From: Carnegiea gigantea
Lineage: Eukaryota > Streptophyta > Magnoliopsida > Caryophyllales > Cactaceae
DNA length: 64,000 nucleotides
Reading direction: 5' to 3'
Assembly: GCA_029747015.1 (NCBI GenBank)
Contig: JAKOGI010000108.1
Coordinates: 131,158-195,157 of the forward strand
Shown here: positions 46,411 through 58,499 of the stretch, piece by piece
Numbering within the stretch: the first letter of the stretch is position 1
Layout of the letters: the number at the start of each line of letters is the position of its first letter
Position numbers and translations under genes: made by a program
The notes under the pieces: generated by a model
Told to the model about the DNA's origin: nothing
Databases searched by the model: none
The model's input: only the letters and a program-made list of their open reading frames with translations

Positions 46411-46582
46411 CTATAAATAGGAAAGCTAGGTGTTGTGAAGGGACACGATCATTTGAACATACTTTGGCAAAAGACATGCCGATTTCTCCATATCTCTTTA
46501 AGTAAGAATCTCTAATGATCTTAGCTGCTGTCCCTCTTCAAATCTTTTCACTATAATATTCCAATTTTAATTTTTCAATAAA
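46411..46582 (+). promoter_or_regulatory. Pararetroviral promoter TATA box and poly(A) signal
   Basis: CTATAAATAG at 46411-46420 is followed about 165 bp later by AATAAA at 46577-46582. A promoter followed closely by a poly(A) signal in the leader is how caulimovirids make a terminally redundant pregenomic RNA. Position after the coding region supports this. Function in the dead copy is not implied. Confidence 0.6.
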
Positions 46583-46599
46583 AGAGGTTTTCCAGTAGG

Positions 46600-47445
46600 C
46601 AATGTTATTCAATCAAACCTTATGTCTTAAATACATAATTTATTGATTAAAGTTCCATTGTCCTTGAAAATATAAAAATTCGATTAGTGACTACGGTCTA
46701 AGGTAAAAAACAAAACGATTCTATGTTTATCCTCATCTAAGGAAAATGTGTTTGAGATTAGCAATCTCTATAAATTGGAGACTCAAGGAACACTAGGGTC
46801 CAACGCTGATCATGCTTAGGTAATCGTCAAAACTCTCTAATTAAGTTTTACTATTTTGCTAAGCATGGTGACCCCATAATCATAGAAAATATAATGTTTA
46901 TGACATGAGTAGTATATTGTAACAATTAACAATTAAGTACCACCAAAGTCACCATAAGAGTAAACAGCACAAAACAAAACTTCTTTCTTAAAAAAAAAAA
47001 AAACCCTAGAAAAAAAATTAAAGATTATATTTTAATTTGGGCCTAACTCCTAATTTTAGAAAATGTTGGGTCAGAAATGAAAATATATGACCTCTAAAAG
47101 ATATTTATGCGAAATGGTTGTACCGCAAAAAATTATTACCCAAATCTAAGTAGTTCCAAAAATATTTGTCCGAATTCACTAGGTTGCTTAAATATTTAAC
47201 CATACCTGAAAGGACCCGAATATAAATTTTTCCTCTCTTCATTTCCAATTACATTGGTTAGCTTATTATCTTAGTACATTCAAGCTAATACCCAACATAC
47301 CTCACACAAGACGTAATTAAAGGAAAACACTCACATATGTTTGTTATCCATTCAAGCAAACATAATTGTATATTCGTGCTCAAATCTCTCTCCCAACTAC
47401 ATAATCAACAACAGCATTAACTTACACAATCTAGTCCAACAATTA
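46600..47445. other. AT-rich stretch between pararetrovirus and Tekay-type LTR
   Basis: It may include part of the pararetroviral leader (46,600-46,900 has stem-prone text such as GAGATTAGCAATCTC). No Met-tRNA primer site, coding text or transposon end was seen. Confidence 0.4.
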
Positions 47446-48115
47446 TGTGAAACCCCAGAAAATTATTTTATTTATTTAGGATTATTTTTTACAATTATTA
47501 TGAATTTGACTGACTTAGAATACTTGATCTCGTAGGGGTTTAATTCCTAGAAAATTTAGTGATATAGTCTGCATGTTAGTCAACGAAAGCGAGATCTACA
47601 CTGGGAGGTGGTGTTGTTGTTGTAGTCTGCACGTTAGTCAAGTGGTCCAAGCCAAAGGAATACTATTATCTCGATTTTCTGTTTCCAAAAAATTTAGAAA
47701 TTTATTTTTAAAAAACCAAAGAAGGGGTAACTCTAGTATTTAAACTTTTTCTTCCCCTCGCTTGCCTCATACGAAAACTAGCCCACACTCTCTCTCTTCC
47801 TCTCCCATTCTCCTCTCCTATGGCACCCCTTAGCTCTTTCTCTTCCCCCTTTCTCTCCCTCATTGGTTGTGCACCGCCTTGCCTACCGCCAGCCATCCCG
47901 GGCCATCGGCCGCCCTCCCTCCCATTTTCTCACTGTCCCTCGGTAAGTTATGAAGATTAATGCAAACTCTAGCCAAGCATACTAGTTTGTTATTGAAATT
48001 TCTTCATAAAATCTCTATATTTGGGCATAGAATCTGATTGTTTTTTTCATGCTATTCTATAAACTTCAGAGGAGCACTTACTTGTAGAGCTAATACACCT
48101 AGGGCTGTTCATTAA

Positions 48116-48275
48116 ATGGTCCAGAATCAGACCGGACCGAAGACCGGACCAGACCGGCCTGGACTGGACCGAGGCTTTTCGGTCCGATCATCGGTCCTTT
48201 CCTTTCCCGTTTTCGGTCTTCGGTCCGGTCCAGTCCTGGACCGGGTGGACTGGCTCGTGGACCGGACCGATCGGG
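48116..48275. repeat. hAT left subterminal repeats
   Basis: Multiple GACCGGACC/GGTCCGGTCC units in both orientations, matching those at 53718-53860. Such clusters bind hAT transposases. Confidence 0.85.
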
Positions 48276-50341
48276 TTTTCTTTTTTTTAAAAAAAATTTT
48301 CTGCTAATTGTCTAAATCTCCAAAACTTTTCGAGGCTTCGAAAATAATCTGCTTCTAGTTCTACTCCTCCTCCTTCTCATCCGTTCCCTTCTCTTCTGCT
48401 GCCCTTCTCGGTTCTCAGTGCTCGGCGCTCGCTGGCCGGCGGCAGCTGCAGTGAGGCGGTTCCCTTCTCGTCTCCTTCTTCCTTGCCTCCTTGCTGCCTT
48501 GCTGGACAGACTGCTTCTAGCCTTCTTCTCGCTCAGTCGCGCTCATCTGCTGTCTTCTGCTGCTCTTCTACTTTTGAATCCTGATCTTCTCTCGGTCTTT
48601 GTTCAGTTGGTGGAGGTAAGCTTCAGCTTCATGCTTGGATTTGTTGATTGTGTTAGTTAGGGTTTTAATTTGCTTTTCTAGGGTTTTTCGATTTTATGAA
48701 TTTGTTCTAGGGTTTTGTAAATTTAATTTGGTTAATGACTTTCTCTCCTCTTTCTCTTTCATTCGTTCGTGTGTTTATTAGATAGGGTTCTTGTGTTTGT
48801 TGGATTTATGGTTTAGGGGTTGATTGTGAATTTGTGAATTGTGATATTGTGTTGGAAATTTGGTCATCCATGGCTATCTGGCTGCCTGATTATGAATTGC
48901 CAATTTGCCAATCTGGCCTCCATAAGCGACCTGGGCTCAACACTGTAAGCACAGTCCTTAGTGCTGATTTCTTTTCAAAATGGTCATTTTCCTTCTCTTT
49001 TGCTGCAACTTCTTGCTGAAGCTGATCTGGATTTGCATGTTGAGATTCCCAATATAAGGAGTATCACAGTGAAGTTAAAGTTGTCATTCCAATTTTCTTT
49101 GCATCTATATAATTACCCTGGTTCTAAGGTTTCAATTGGGAATATTGTTATGTAAATCAAATATGCAATAATCCCTTTTTTTGAAGAAGCAAGCACATAA
49201 AATTTGGAATTACGGTTTTCTTTCTGATACTACCCATTGCTACTGGCTTCTGAGGACTGCTAGTTTATTTCAAAGGGTTTGGTTTAAGAACTTTTGTTAT
49301 ATGAATCCTAGACCTGTAGTTGGTGCAGCTGTGAACACCTGACTCTTGTGATCATGTCATTAGGTAATGTACGGGCCCCCTGGGTATGTGGAGAGAAGAA
49401 AATCCATTTAACGAGCAGATGAACAATTTGTACTGATTAACTGAGATCAAATTAATCTTTTTTTTGGGGTGGGGTGGGGTGGGGATAATAGGTGAGAAAA
49501 TTCATTAATTTCTTAGCTTAAATATGTACACATTACTTAGGGCTTACCCTTATGGCCTATATCCAAGTTTCCCAATATTAACTAATACCTCTAAATTGGT
49601 TCAATAACATTCTTCCACTCTCCTGCACTATTTCAAAACAGTTTCTTGCTTTGTTTTGAACCACTCTCAAGTTCCTTTCTCTTTAACAATTTTGAATGCA
49701 ATATACAGCTTCTCTTTCCTACTTCATGTTGACCTGATATTCACGATTCGTTGCTACTCTGCCCAAGCTAGATGCCACCCCTGAATATTCGACATTTCAT
49801 ACAGCATCTGTTTGCATACTGCTAATCTGAAGTTGCATCAAACTTATTAATAATGTTACTTATACTGCAATGTATTTTGGGGGGGGTGGAGGGGGGCTGC
49901 TACGTTTTGCAATTGTGGCATTGTAGGACATACTTCAATGGGACTTTGGTTCATATTACTTATTTTGAGTGCAAGATAACACGATATGTCTAAAATTGCT
50001 TTTATTTATTTGAACCTTTTGCAATTGTTTTTATTTATTTATCCCGTAATGTTTGAAATTGCTATTAGAATAGAGGATGTCACTTTAGGAGTTACGATGC
50101 CTATCTTTTGCAAATGTTATTTTCAGGTGAACGTTTGACATCCCTCTTTTCAGACATTTATCATCACGGAGTCACTTACAGCTTGCTCTCGAAATGTAAG
50201 TTTTGTAGGTTTAGTCTGTTAAAGTACCATCATGTATTCATGTGCGTCAGTGTGTGTGTACTATTAATAGCATATTTATTGTATTAAATAACTTGTCAAT
50301 GTTAGATATCGAGCTCCAAATCCAAGAGAGGTGCTTCGGAA
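48276..50341 (+). other. hAT 5' region, probable untranslated exon and intron
   Basis: A GC-richer stretch (48360-48620) ends in a donor-like GAGGTAAGC near 48612. AT-rich intron-like sequence follows, with two G-runs able to form quadruplexes (GGGGTGGGGTGGGGTGGGG at 49467-49485 and a second near 49879-49897). Acceptor-like TTTTCAGG occurs near 50127. The 80-codon frame at 48418-48660 lacks a recognisable product. Confidence 0.45.
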
Positions 50342-52530
50342 ATGGAAGAATCGGTTGACATACATAAAGGGCCGACTGAGCACCAACCGAATGCGGCCCC
50401 TATTGAAATACAAAAGGAGGAAGAGGCAAGTGAAAAAGCAATGCAAACCAAGACTATGGGGAAGCAAGTGGCTAGAAAGTCTACTCAAAGGGCCGAGTGT
50501 TGGGATCATTTCAAGGAAATCAAAGAGAATGAAAAAAGACTGGCCGGTAAGTGCAAGTATTGTGGTATTATTTATAAGGCTGACTGTACTAAGAACGGAA
50601 CGAAGAACTTAAAATATCATTTTCTAAGATGCCCTGAAAACTCGAACAACAAAAGCAAATAAATACAAAGTCAGTTGGTTTTTGAGAGGGATCCAAATAA
50701 TAAGGGAGAAGCTAGATTGAAGTCATGGGTATTGAATCCTCATGAGGCAAGAGTGTCTATAGCTAAAATGATTATAATTGATGAGTTGCCTTTTAGATTT
50801 GTCGCAAATATGGGATTTAGGCAAATGATGGCTTGTTGTTATCCTTCACTGAACATGCCATCACGCATTACCATAGTTAGAGATATTTATCACATATGTA
50901 TGGATGAAAGAGTGAAAATGAAAGAATATTTGACACATTCATGTCAAAGGGTGTGTGTTACAACAGATACATGGACTTCACTTCAAAGGATTAACTACAT
51001 GGTTATAACTGCCCACTTTATTGATAATGATTGGAAATTGCATAAGAAAATATTGAACTTTTGTCTAATTTCTAGTCATAAAGGTGATGATATAGCTCTT
51101 GTCCTTGGAAAATGTTTAGATGATTGGGGTTTAGCTTCTAAGTTGTACACTATTACTGTTGATAATGCTGGTAGTAATAGTATTGCTTGTACTGCCCTTA
51201 TTACTGACCTTAAGCGATATGGCCATTTTCTTTTCTGTGGTGGGGAATTCTTACATGTTAGGTGTGTTGCTCACATACTTAATTTGATCATATGGGATGG
51301 GTTGAAGGTTGTTGGGAAATCAGTTAAGCATGTTCGAACTGCTATGAGGTTCATTAGGCAATCTCCCAGTAGGTTGCAAAGATTTCAAGAATGTGTAGTT
51401 GCTGAAAAAATTGAGAGAAAGGCTTCTTTGTCTCTTGATGTCCCTACTAGATGGAACTCCACTTATAAGATGCTTAGGACTGCATTAGTTTATGAGCATG
51501 CTTTCACAAAGTATAGCAAAAGAGACTCTTATTATAATGTGGAGTTGGCTAAAGATGATGATGCTGACAGACCTCCTAACTCTAATGACTAGAAACAAGT
51601 TAAACACTTGTTAGTTTTTTGGGAGGTTTTCTATGATACTACATTGCATTTGTCTGGTAGTTCTTATGTGACATCCAACCTGCATTTCTATGAGATTTTG
51701 GATATTCATAGTACGTTAAGCGAATTAGAGGAAGTTGTGGAGACCATTGATAATGATGAAGAAAGTGAGGATGTTGAGGGGATTGGATTTTCTACAGTTA
51801 CAAACTTCAAATAAATGGCTAAGAGGATGAGGATGAAATATGACAAGTACTATGGCATACCTGAGAAAATGAACCCTTTGCTGTATATTGCTCCCATCTT
51901 TGATCCTAGGTGCAAGTTGGAGGGTGTTGAAGTCTCTCTATGTGATGTGTTTGGTGAAGAACAGGGTAGTGTAATAGTTTTAAAAGTGAGAGAGAAGTTA
52001 GAAGCTTTATTTGATGAGTACTGGCAATTATATAAGCCAATGACTCCTCATACTGGGCAAAGTAGTGAGGTACAACCTGAAGTTGAGGAGAGACTACAGG
52101 GTAATGCATCTAGTGGAGGTTCCTCGTTTTACCACCGACGATTAAAAAAGAAGTTAAAGTGGCCAGATGGAGGAAGAGGAATCACCAAGACAGAGTTACA
52201 AAAGTACCTAAATGAGGGACTTGAAGAGGATGAAGTGGGGGAAAGTACGTGGTCCTCGGTATCCTGTGGTTGCTCGTATGGCTCGTGATGTATTGGCCAT
52301 GCCTGCTTTTACAGTTGCATTAGAGTCGGCATTCAGTACAGGAAGACGTACTCTTGATTTGTTTAGAACTTCTTTAACTCCAAAGGTAAATGATTAAGTA
52401 GTATATTTCTTTACCTTGTGTTATAAATTTACAACTTATTGATCTTGTGTTGACTTATAAATTTTGTTTCATTTGATTGCGAGTAGATGGTTCAAGCACT
52501 TATATGTGCACATGATTAGCTGCGGCCAAG
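50342..52530 (+). pseudogene. hAT transposase (BED finger, catalytic core, dimerisation domain), broken
   Basis: Transposase that would cut the element out and reinsert it. ATG 50342; a BED-type zinc finger at about residues 53-98 (CWDHF, CKYC and YHFLRC); the RNase H-like core with VCVTTDTWTS near 50955 (catalytic Asp region), DNAGSN near 51167 and RWNSTYKML near 51455; the hAT dimerisation domain YPVVARMARDVLAMP to SAFSTGRRTLD (52260-52360). Stops: TAA 50660-50662, TAG 51590-51592 (family Trp), TAA 51812-51814, and TAG 52517-52519 (family Trp). A frameshift or small deletion lies near 52240. A GT-AG intron of 101 bp (52386-52486) separates the last exon. It is dead. Confidence 0.92.
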
Positions 52531-53717
52531 TAGTAGATTAGATATGGATGCATGACTACTTTGATGAATTACGGGACCTTGAGAAGGGTAATTTTCACCT
52601 TTTCATTTCTTTTTTAATTTCCTTTATATGGTTCATATGATCACATGTTCTAATTTTTATTTTTGTTCTTTCTATTGTATTTATTTTAGACCTTGCTCAA
52701 TTGAGTAGTAAGGATAATGTGATTGATGTGGGTGATACTTTGAACATTTAATATTGAGGTAATTTTCTTTTACATGGTGTTACTTTCCTTTCCGCTAAAT
52801 TAATTGTTGGTTTTATATTTACTAAATTTTTATTTAATTCACATACTACTTGAGTAATTAGTTGAAGATTTGAAAGAGGAGCACATTCTTGCGACATAAT
52901 CTTTCTCCAAGTCGAACATGGGTTGCAACTTTGACTGGATAGGGACTCACAAAAAGTATAAAGCATCAAATCCCCATCAAAAAGTTTTTTTTTCCCAGGT
53001 TAGTCTTCTCTCTCTTACAGTTATCTGACGATGAATCCAGTTCTAACTCTTTCAAGATGAGATTATTATAATTTATGTTGAGGAAGGATAAATCTTGGAC
53101 TATTGTTAGTATTTACTATGCATTTGTTTTTATTGAACTTAAGTTAGAGCAATATGCAATGTAGTTATTGATTCCGTGCAATTCTCAACATTTGCATGTG
53201 AAATATCTCCTCTTATTTTCAAGGATCATAATTTCTCCTTGAATTATCATTGGATGTGGGATATGTTCATTTTATGATGCGTGTACATTTAGCTTTTATC
53301 TGGTTAGCTATTCTTATGCTATGGAAAACTAGACAGCAACACCTGTGCATTAGTGTTCTGAGTTGCTAGTTTAAGTGTTCATTTATATCCTATTCAAAAA
53401 CGTCATTTTCGAATTCTGGTGCTTTTTGTTCCTGTAGATCTGAAGAAGCTACAGGACAGGATTCATTTATATCTGTACCGCAGATCTTCAAACCAACAAT
53501 GGGGCCTTTAATAATAGCTCATATTTGTCTTTGAGATTAGCATCGCATCGACATTAGCATTCATTTCAAGAACATGTTTTGTAATTAGTGTTGTGTAACT
53601 TTGGTTATGTAATTCACTTTTAAGTGTAGTTGGTCATGTATTAAAGTTTATTAGTTTTGGTGTAAGTGAGCAGGTTTATTGGTTTAATCAGTAGGTTTGT
53701 GGCGCAGTGTTGCCTGA
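52531..53717 (+). other. hAT 3' region
   Basis: AT-rich untranslated or intron-like sequence between the transposase and the right subterminal repeats. No coding text was recognised. Confidence 0.5.
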
Positions 53718-53860
53718 GGACCCGTCTGGAGTCGGTCCGATCCGGGTTTTGACCGATCTGGTCCGGTCCAGAACCGACTCCAGACCGGTCCGGTCCTCGG
53801 TCCAAGGTCTGGCAAACTTTCGGTCCTCGGTCCAGCCGGTCCGGTCCTGGACCGATGAAC
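53718..53860. repeat. hAT right subterminal repeats
   Basis: Units of GGTCCGGTCC, CCAGACCGG and GGTCCTCGGTCC in both orientations, mirroring the left end. They are likely transposase-binding sites, lying immediately inside the terminal inverted repeat. Confidence 0.85.
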
Positions 53861-55615
53861 ACCCTTAAATACACCCTAAAGTTCTCTCTTTCTTCCTACT
53901 ATTCATTTCAAGGTAAAAGATGCATTCTTTCTATGGCTTGGATTGTTCTGACGATTAGGAGTAGTAGAATTATGGGTGAAAATATTGTATGCATGTTTGG
54001 GGAAGGTTTCAAGTCAGGATTGAATGAACTCGAGCATAAAAGTTATGATATAACCACTGTTCGTTACACCTAGAACATAGTCTGATTTCATGAATTTTTC
54101 GGTCATTATTGGACTCTCCAAAAATTATAGAAATACTAAAGATGGTAGATCTGTGTGTCCTCTGGTTGGAGAATTTTGAAATTTGTAAGTCGGAGCGAAA
54201 ACCACTAAGTTATGACCATTGTACGGCAGCTGCGTAATCCTAATAATCACTAGGTTAGTTTAGGGTTTTGATTAATTTTGAGTAAGTGAGACCTATAATC
54301 TACTAATGGCCACAAAATAAAAGTTGTAGTTTGAAAATTGGTCTTTCTAAAATGGGCTAGATCTTAAAAATCTAACATGGGGAATAAAAGCTATGAGCAC
54401 TTGAAGTTTGGTTTGTACTATGTTTGCAATCTGGAAGTGCACAGTAGAGACAAGTGCGTTAGAAAATAATCTAAAAGTATCCTAAAAATATCATTGAGGG
54501 CCTAAATCAATAGTTAGGTATAAAATGAGCCATAGAGAATTTATTAGAATACATTTTGATGTGCAGGAAGCCGGGCTAAGGATTTAATACTAATAGAAAC
54601 TATTTTGGAAAATTGTATATGCCCGAATTAGCATTCCAGGCTCAAGCTCAGGTGAAGTGTCCTAACAGATAACGATAATGCCCTAAATTTCCCAAATATC
54701 CCTTGAAAATATGTCTTGTGAGTGAACTATGAAAATTTATTTGAATTGAAGTTTTGGGGGATTTTCCTGGATAAATGGGTGATGGGACTCCTGTGTTTTA
54801 TTGATGTTGTTGTGAAGCTTGGGAATTTACATGTGTTATCTTTGATGCTTTATTGTGAAGGTAGTAATGACATGCTTTTGGACAATCACGGGCCGGGATG
54901 GGCTTTGTCCTAGTTCAATACTGACCCTATTTGTAAGGGTAAGAACTAAGGAAATGATTAGGTAAGACTAAAGAGTTTTACTCCGACTTATCTGAAGGTC
55001 ATTAGCCTTTCCCGGGTAAAGTGCATGCATGGTTAGTAGCCACGTGCCACCTAGTGGGTCGACGTGGCCAGGTCAGCAATAACCATCCAAATTAACGGAA
55101 GGCCATGATATGGTTAAGCGGTTGCATTAAAAGCAAATGTAGGTCATGAGACCTGTTAAGGTCACTCGCACCTTTTATTCTTAAAACTAAATGAGTGTGA
55201 CTAAGATGGGTGTATGATTAGTGCTGAGACTAGTAGGGTGTCTTTTATGATATAGCGAAACTGCATGTATCTTTCCCACGCCTCAAAGGGTTTGAAATGA
55301 ATTTGTGCATGTTTTAACAATTGGGGGTGGTAGTTACTGAGTTAATCTCATTCTTTTAAATCGTTTTGTTTTCAGGTGAAGTTCATGAGCATAGGGAAGG
55401 GATTTTGGTTTAGCGTAAGGGCACAATACCTAAGAATCCTAGTCATGATGAATAAGGCTTAGATTGGTTGTATTTTAAGATAAATGTTGTTTAAATATGG
55501 ACAGATTGATGTTTTGTAAACAAAATTTGTGATTGTGTCTTGAATTTGGTGCTAAGTTATTCATTAGAGGCTTTATGCGATTCTTAGCCTTGTATTCCTT
55601 ACTAAGGAATATAGC

Positions 55616-56784
55616 GGTAACACCCCTTTGGCTTTTCCGCTGCCACATAGGTTAATATTAGTAAATAAAAGAAATTAGAAATCTCAAGGTGCTACAAAAC
55701 ATAACTCAAAGGGATACAACATTCATACCCATCAATATAATAACATTGTGCTTGGTTGAATCTTAATTCCCTCTCTAGTATATCATCAACACCACACTTG
55801 CTTACACTCCAATTAGTTCAAGCTTACTACTCTAATTTACTCAATCGGAATAAAAATTTATGAATTAGGTCTACTTGAAGTGGTGGAATGGATTACCTTT
55901 CAATGGAGCTAGAGGGTGAGGTAGTTGGAATTGAGGATTATAGAGGAAGATGGTGGTGTGCGTTGAAAGATGGCTAGAGATGTGGCACACGGCATCAGAT
56001 GGCATCGACAATGGTGGCCCTACCCAGGGTAAAATAAAGTAACATTAGAAAGGGTGAAAGAAGAAAGAAGAAAGATTACTAGCCAGAGGGAGATGGTGGA
56101 CAGCGGCAATAGGTTCTTGTTGTGGCTAGCTGACGATAGCAGAATTTGGTGACAACGATGGTCCACTGTTATAGACACAACAACAGTAAGAAGGGGGGAT
56201 ATGGAAAGATAACGTGAATGATTAGCTCTGTTTTTGTGTGTGTGTGTGTGTGTGTGTTTATGTTTTTCTTTTTTTTTTAATGGTTAGGCTCTTTGAAAAA
56301 TAATGAGGCTTTATCGCCTCTTTTATTCAATTTAACCAGCCCCTTTTTCTCTCTTTTCCCTCTTCCCTTTTTTAAAACAATTTAGTCATATCAGAAAATT
56401 AATTTGATCTTATCTCTTATGGTTTTTCTTACCTCACGGTTAATTTCTTAACCATACATTTGGCTAAAGTCGATTTGTTTTATTTTGTTCTGATTTATTA
56501 TATAATTTATTTTCTTAGTCATTAAGAAAATTAAACCGGTTCCATTCAACTTTTGGCATTATTTGTGCACATATGCATATTTGTATACCAATGCATATCT
56601 TTACATAATTCTCCACATTTAAACATGTTTTAAAAATTTAGTGATTACTTAATTTATTCAATGCTAGTGTTTCTTTACTATAGTTCTGATTTTTCATGGC
56701 TTACTGCTGTCATAAATATTATAATAATATTACCAATACCATATTAGAAATAATTAAGCATGATTAAGTTAACGGGGTGTTACA
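55616..56784 (-). repeat. Tekay-type 3' LTR
   Basis: About 1.17 kb. Plus start GGTAACACCCC (decayed TG), plus end GGGGTGTTACA: the termini form a matched inverted repeat, GTAACACCCC/GGGGTGTTAC. A (TG)n tract lies at 56235-56257. The second copy is not in the window, so the left boundary is inferred. Confidence 0.65.
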
Positions 56785-56789
56785 GCCCC

Positions 56790-58050
56790 CTTGAAAAAAA
56801 GTTTCATCCTCGAAACTATGCTAAATATACCTTTGAGACAACAAAGATAAAAAGTTTTCATTTAATCTTCTGTTTTCCATGTATCCTCAAAGGCTCCATG
56901 ATGGGACCATGTAAATCTAGCCAAAGGCATATCCTTGTTATGTAACTATTTAACCTTACGACCAACTATTTTCACATGTTGCTCTCTGTAGGTTAACCTT
57001 TCTGCCTAAACTTCTAATGGTTTATGTGCTATGGTGTCGGATCATAAGCATATTTTTGGTGTTGTGCGATGCAAAACACGTCATTTACATGTTGCAACTC
57101 TAAGGCTAATGGCATGTAACAGAGTTAGTTTTCGCAATGATGGCATAAGGCCTGATAAATCACAGTCTTACTCGCCTTTGACATTTAATTCAAATCCCTT
57201 TAATTAGAAAACTATTGGAAATACTTTATCTCCTACCTGGAATTCTAGAGGTGTCCTTTTATCAGCATATGAATTATGTCTATCTTTTGCTACTTTCATG
57301 TTCTTTTGCATAATTTTGATCCTTCCAACTATCTCTTAAATCAATTCTGGCTTCATCTAAGTCGAACTAACAAAGAGGTGTTCTACACCTTATGGCATAT
57401 AGAGACCCAAAAGGGTCATTTTTATAGTAGTTTTATAACTATTGTTGCATGAAGACTCCTCCAGTGGAAGGTACTCTTCCCATTTTACTTGTAAGTCTAA
57501 CATATAGGCCTATATTATATCCTCAACCATTTGATTTACTCTCTCGGTTTGTTCATAAGTTTCTAGGTGATTGGAACTAATAAATTGTAATTTTGTCCCA
57601 AATGTTTTTTGTAAAGCCTTCCAGAATTGAGCTTAGAATCTTGAGTCTCTATCGAAGATAATGTCTTTAGGTATGCCACGTAACCGCACAGCTTCTTTAA
57701 CATAGAATCGAGCTACCTTATCAATCTCGAAGAGTCATGTGTTTCAACAAAGTGAGCAGATTTTATAAGCCTATCGACAATCACCTAGATAGCATTTTTC
57801 TTTGATGCTATTAAATCTAACCTCATTATAAAATCCACTAAGATAGAATCCCATTTCCATGTGAGAATTTCTAATGGTCGTAATTCATCTACTACCCGTT
57901 GATGTTTGGGTTTGATTCTTTAACATGTGAGATATTTGTCCACATATTGAATTATGTATCTCTCTATATTATTCCACCAAACAGGTTGTTTTGAGTCTCT
58001 ATACATTTTCGTTCCTCCAAGGTAAACAGAATACTTTGTATCTGAGCCTC
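56790..58050 (-). pseudogene. Gypsy integrase and terminal chromodomain-like module remnant
   Basis: On the minus strand, from right to left: text near 57.5-57.6 kb (ELQFISSNHLETYEQTERVN, the last acidic position region of the integrase core), KWEEYLPL near 57480, a GPY/F-like stretch (EFQVGDKVF near 57230) and the C-terminal text RKVK-LHNKDMPLARF-WSHHGAFEDTW near 56900, reminiscent of the degenerate chromodomain tail of Tekay elements. Many stops. Not functional. Confidence 0.65.
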
Positions 58051-58499
58051 AGACAATATTGCCTCTCTTAAAACCATCTTTTATGATACACATATTTTGT
58101 TCTGAAATCATATAATCACTTGACTGTCATTGTAGAATCCTAAATCCTGCCCTCACTCATGATCGCTTTAATCATTTCGATCTTTGAATCTCCTTCTTAC
58201 GCCTGTGTAATTCCATATAAAAGGGTAGGTCACATAGACAAATCACAAGGAACAACTTGGACTTATGCGGTAACATAAGTTCTATTCCCATACTTTAAAA
58301 GTCTCTTAAAATATTTGATCGAATAATTCCCACAGTGCTCACACTATGATGTGTTTTGTGACTTAATACATCCATAGCAACATTGGATTCCCTAGGTGGT
58401 ACTATGTTTACAGGTCATAGTCCTAAAGAAGTTCTAATCACCTTCACTGCTGCAAGTTTAAATATTTGAGACTCTTATGTCAGTGAAAATTTTACAAGG

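Larger units (their letters stand above)
35911..46600 (+). mobile_element. Endogenous caulimovirid (pararetrovirus), degraded and interrupted
   Basis: Plus-strand fragments in order: a coat-protein-type zinc knuckle (35915-35960), movement-protein-like text (36150-36530), a protease-like region (37230-37547), reverse transcriptase/RNase H (43.8-45.3 kb), an unassigned ORF region, then a promoter TATA box and poly(A) signal (46412 and 46577). Knuckle before movement protein before RT is the order of cavemo-/solendovirus-like genomes, an inference from order alone. A Tat-type LTR lies at its left edge, a telomere-repeat tract lies at 36538-36641 and a gypsy element splits it at 37548-43784. All frames are broken by many stops; it is an old dead copy. 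Confidence 0.75.
48100..53867 (+). mobile_element. hAT DNA transposon with 8-bp target duplication
   Basis: The 5,768-bp element starts TAGGGCTGTTCAT and ends ATGAACACCCTTA (13-bp terminal inverted repeats with two mismatches). It is flanked by perfect 8-bp copies AATACACC (48092-48099 and 53868-53875), the size made by hAT transposases. Both ends carry dense GGTCCGGTCC/GGACCGGACC subterminal repeats. A broken hAT transposase lies inside. A likely 5' untranslated intron zone precedes it (48.4-50.3 kb). Confidence 0.95.
47446..55615 (+). mobile_element. Probable Tekay/Del-type solo LTR, split by hAT
   Basis: Sequence on both sides of the hAT (47446-48099 and from 53868, counting one target copy) together looks like one long Tekay-type LTR of about 2.4 kb: start TGTGAAACCCCAG, a C/T-rich leader-like zone with a splice-donor-like GGTAAGTTATG at 47940, and repeated gene-free text downstream. 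The right end is uncertain, near the GCGGTAACACC at 55614. No primer site, gag or pol of its own is seen. The call rests on layout and general resemblance. Confidence 0.45.

Noticed and set aside
48418..48660. Ala/Leu-rich 80-codon frame
   Set aside because: It sits in the probable 5' untranslated exon of the hAT element; low-complexity composition.
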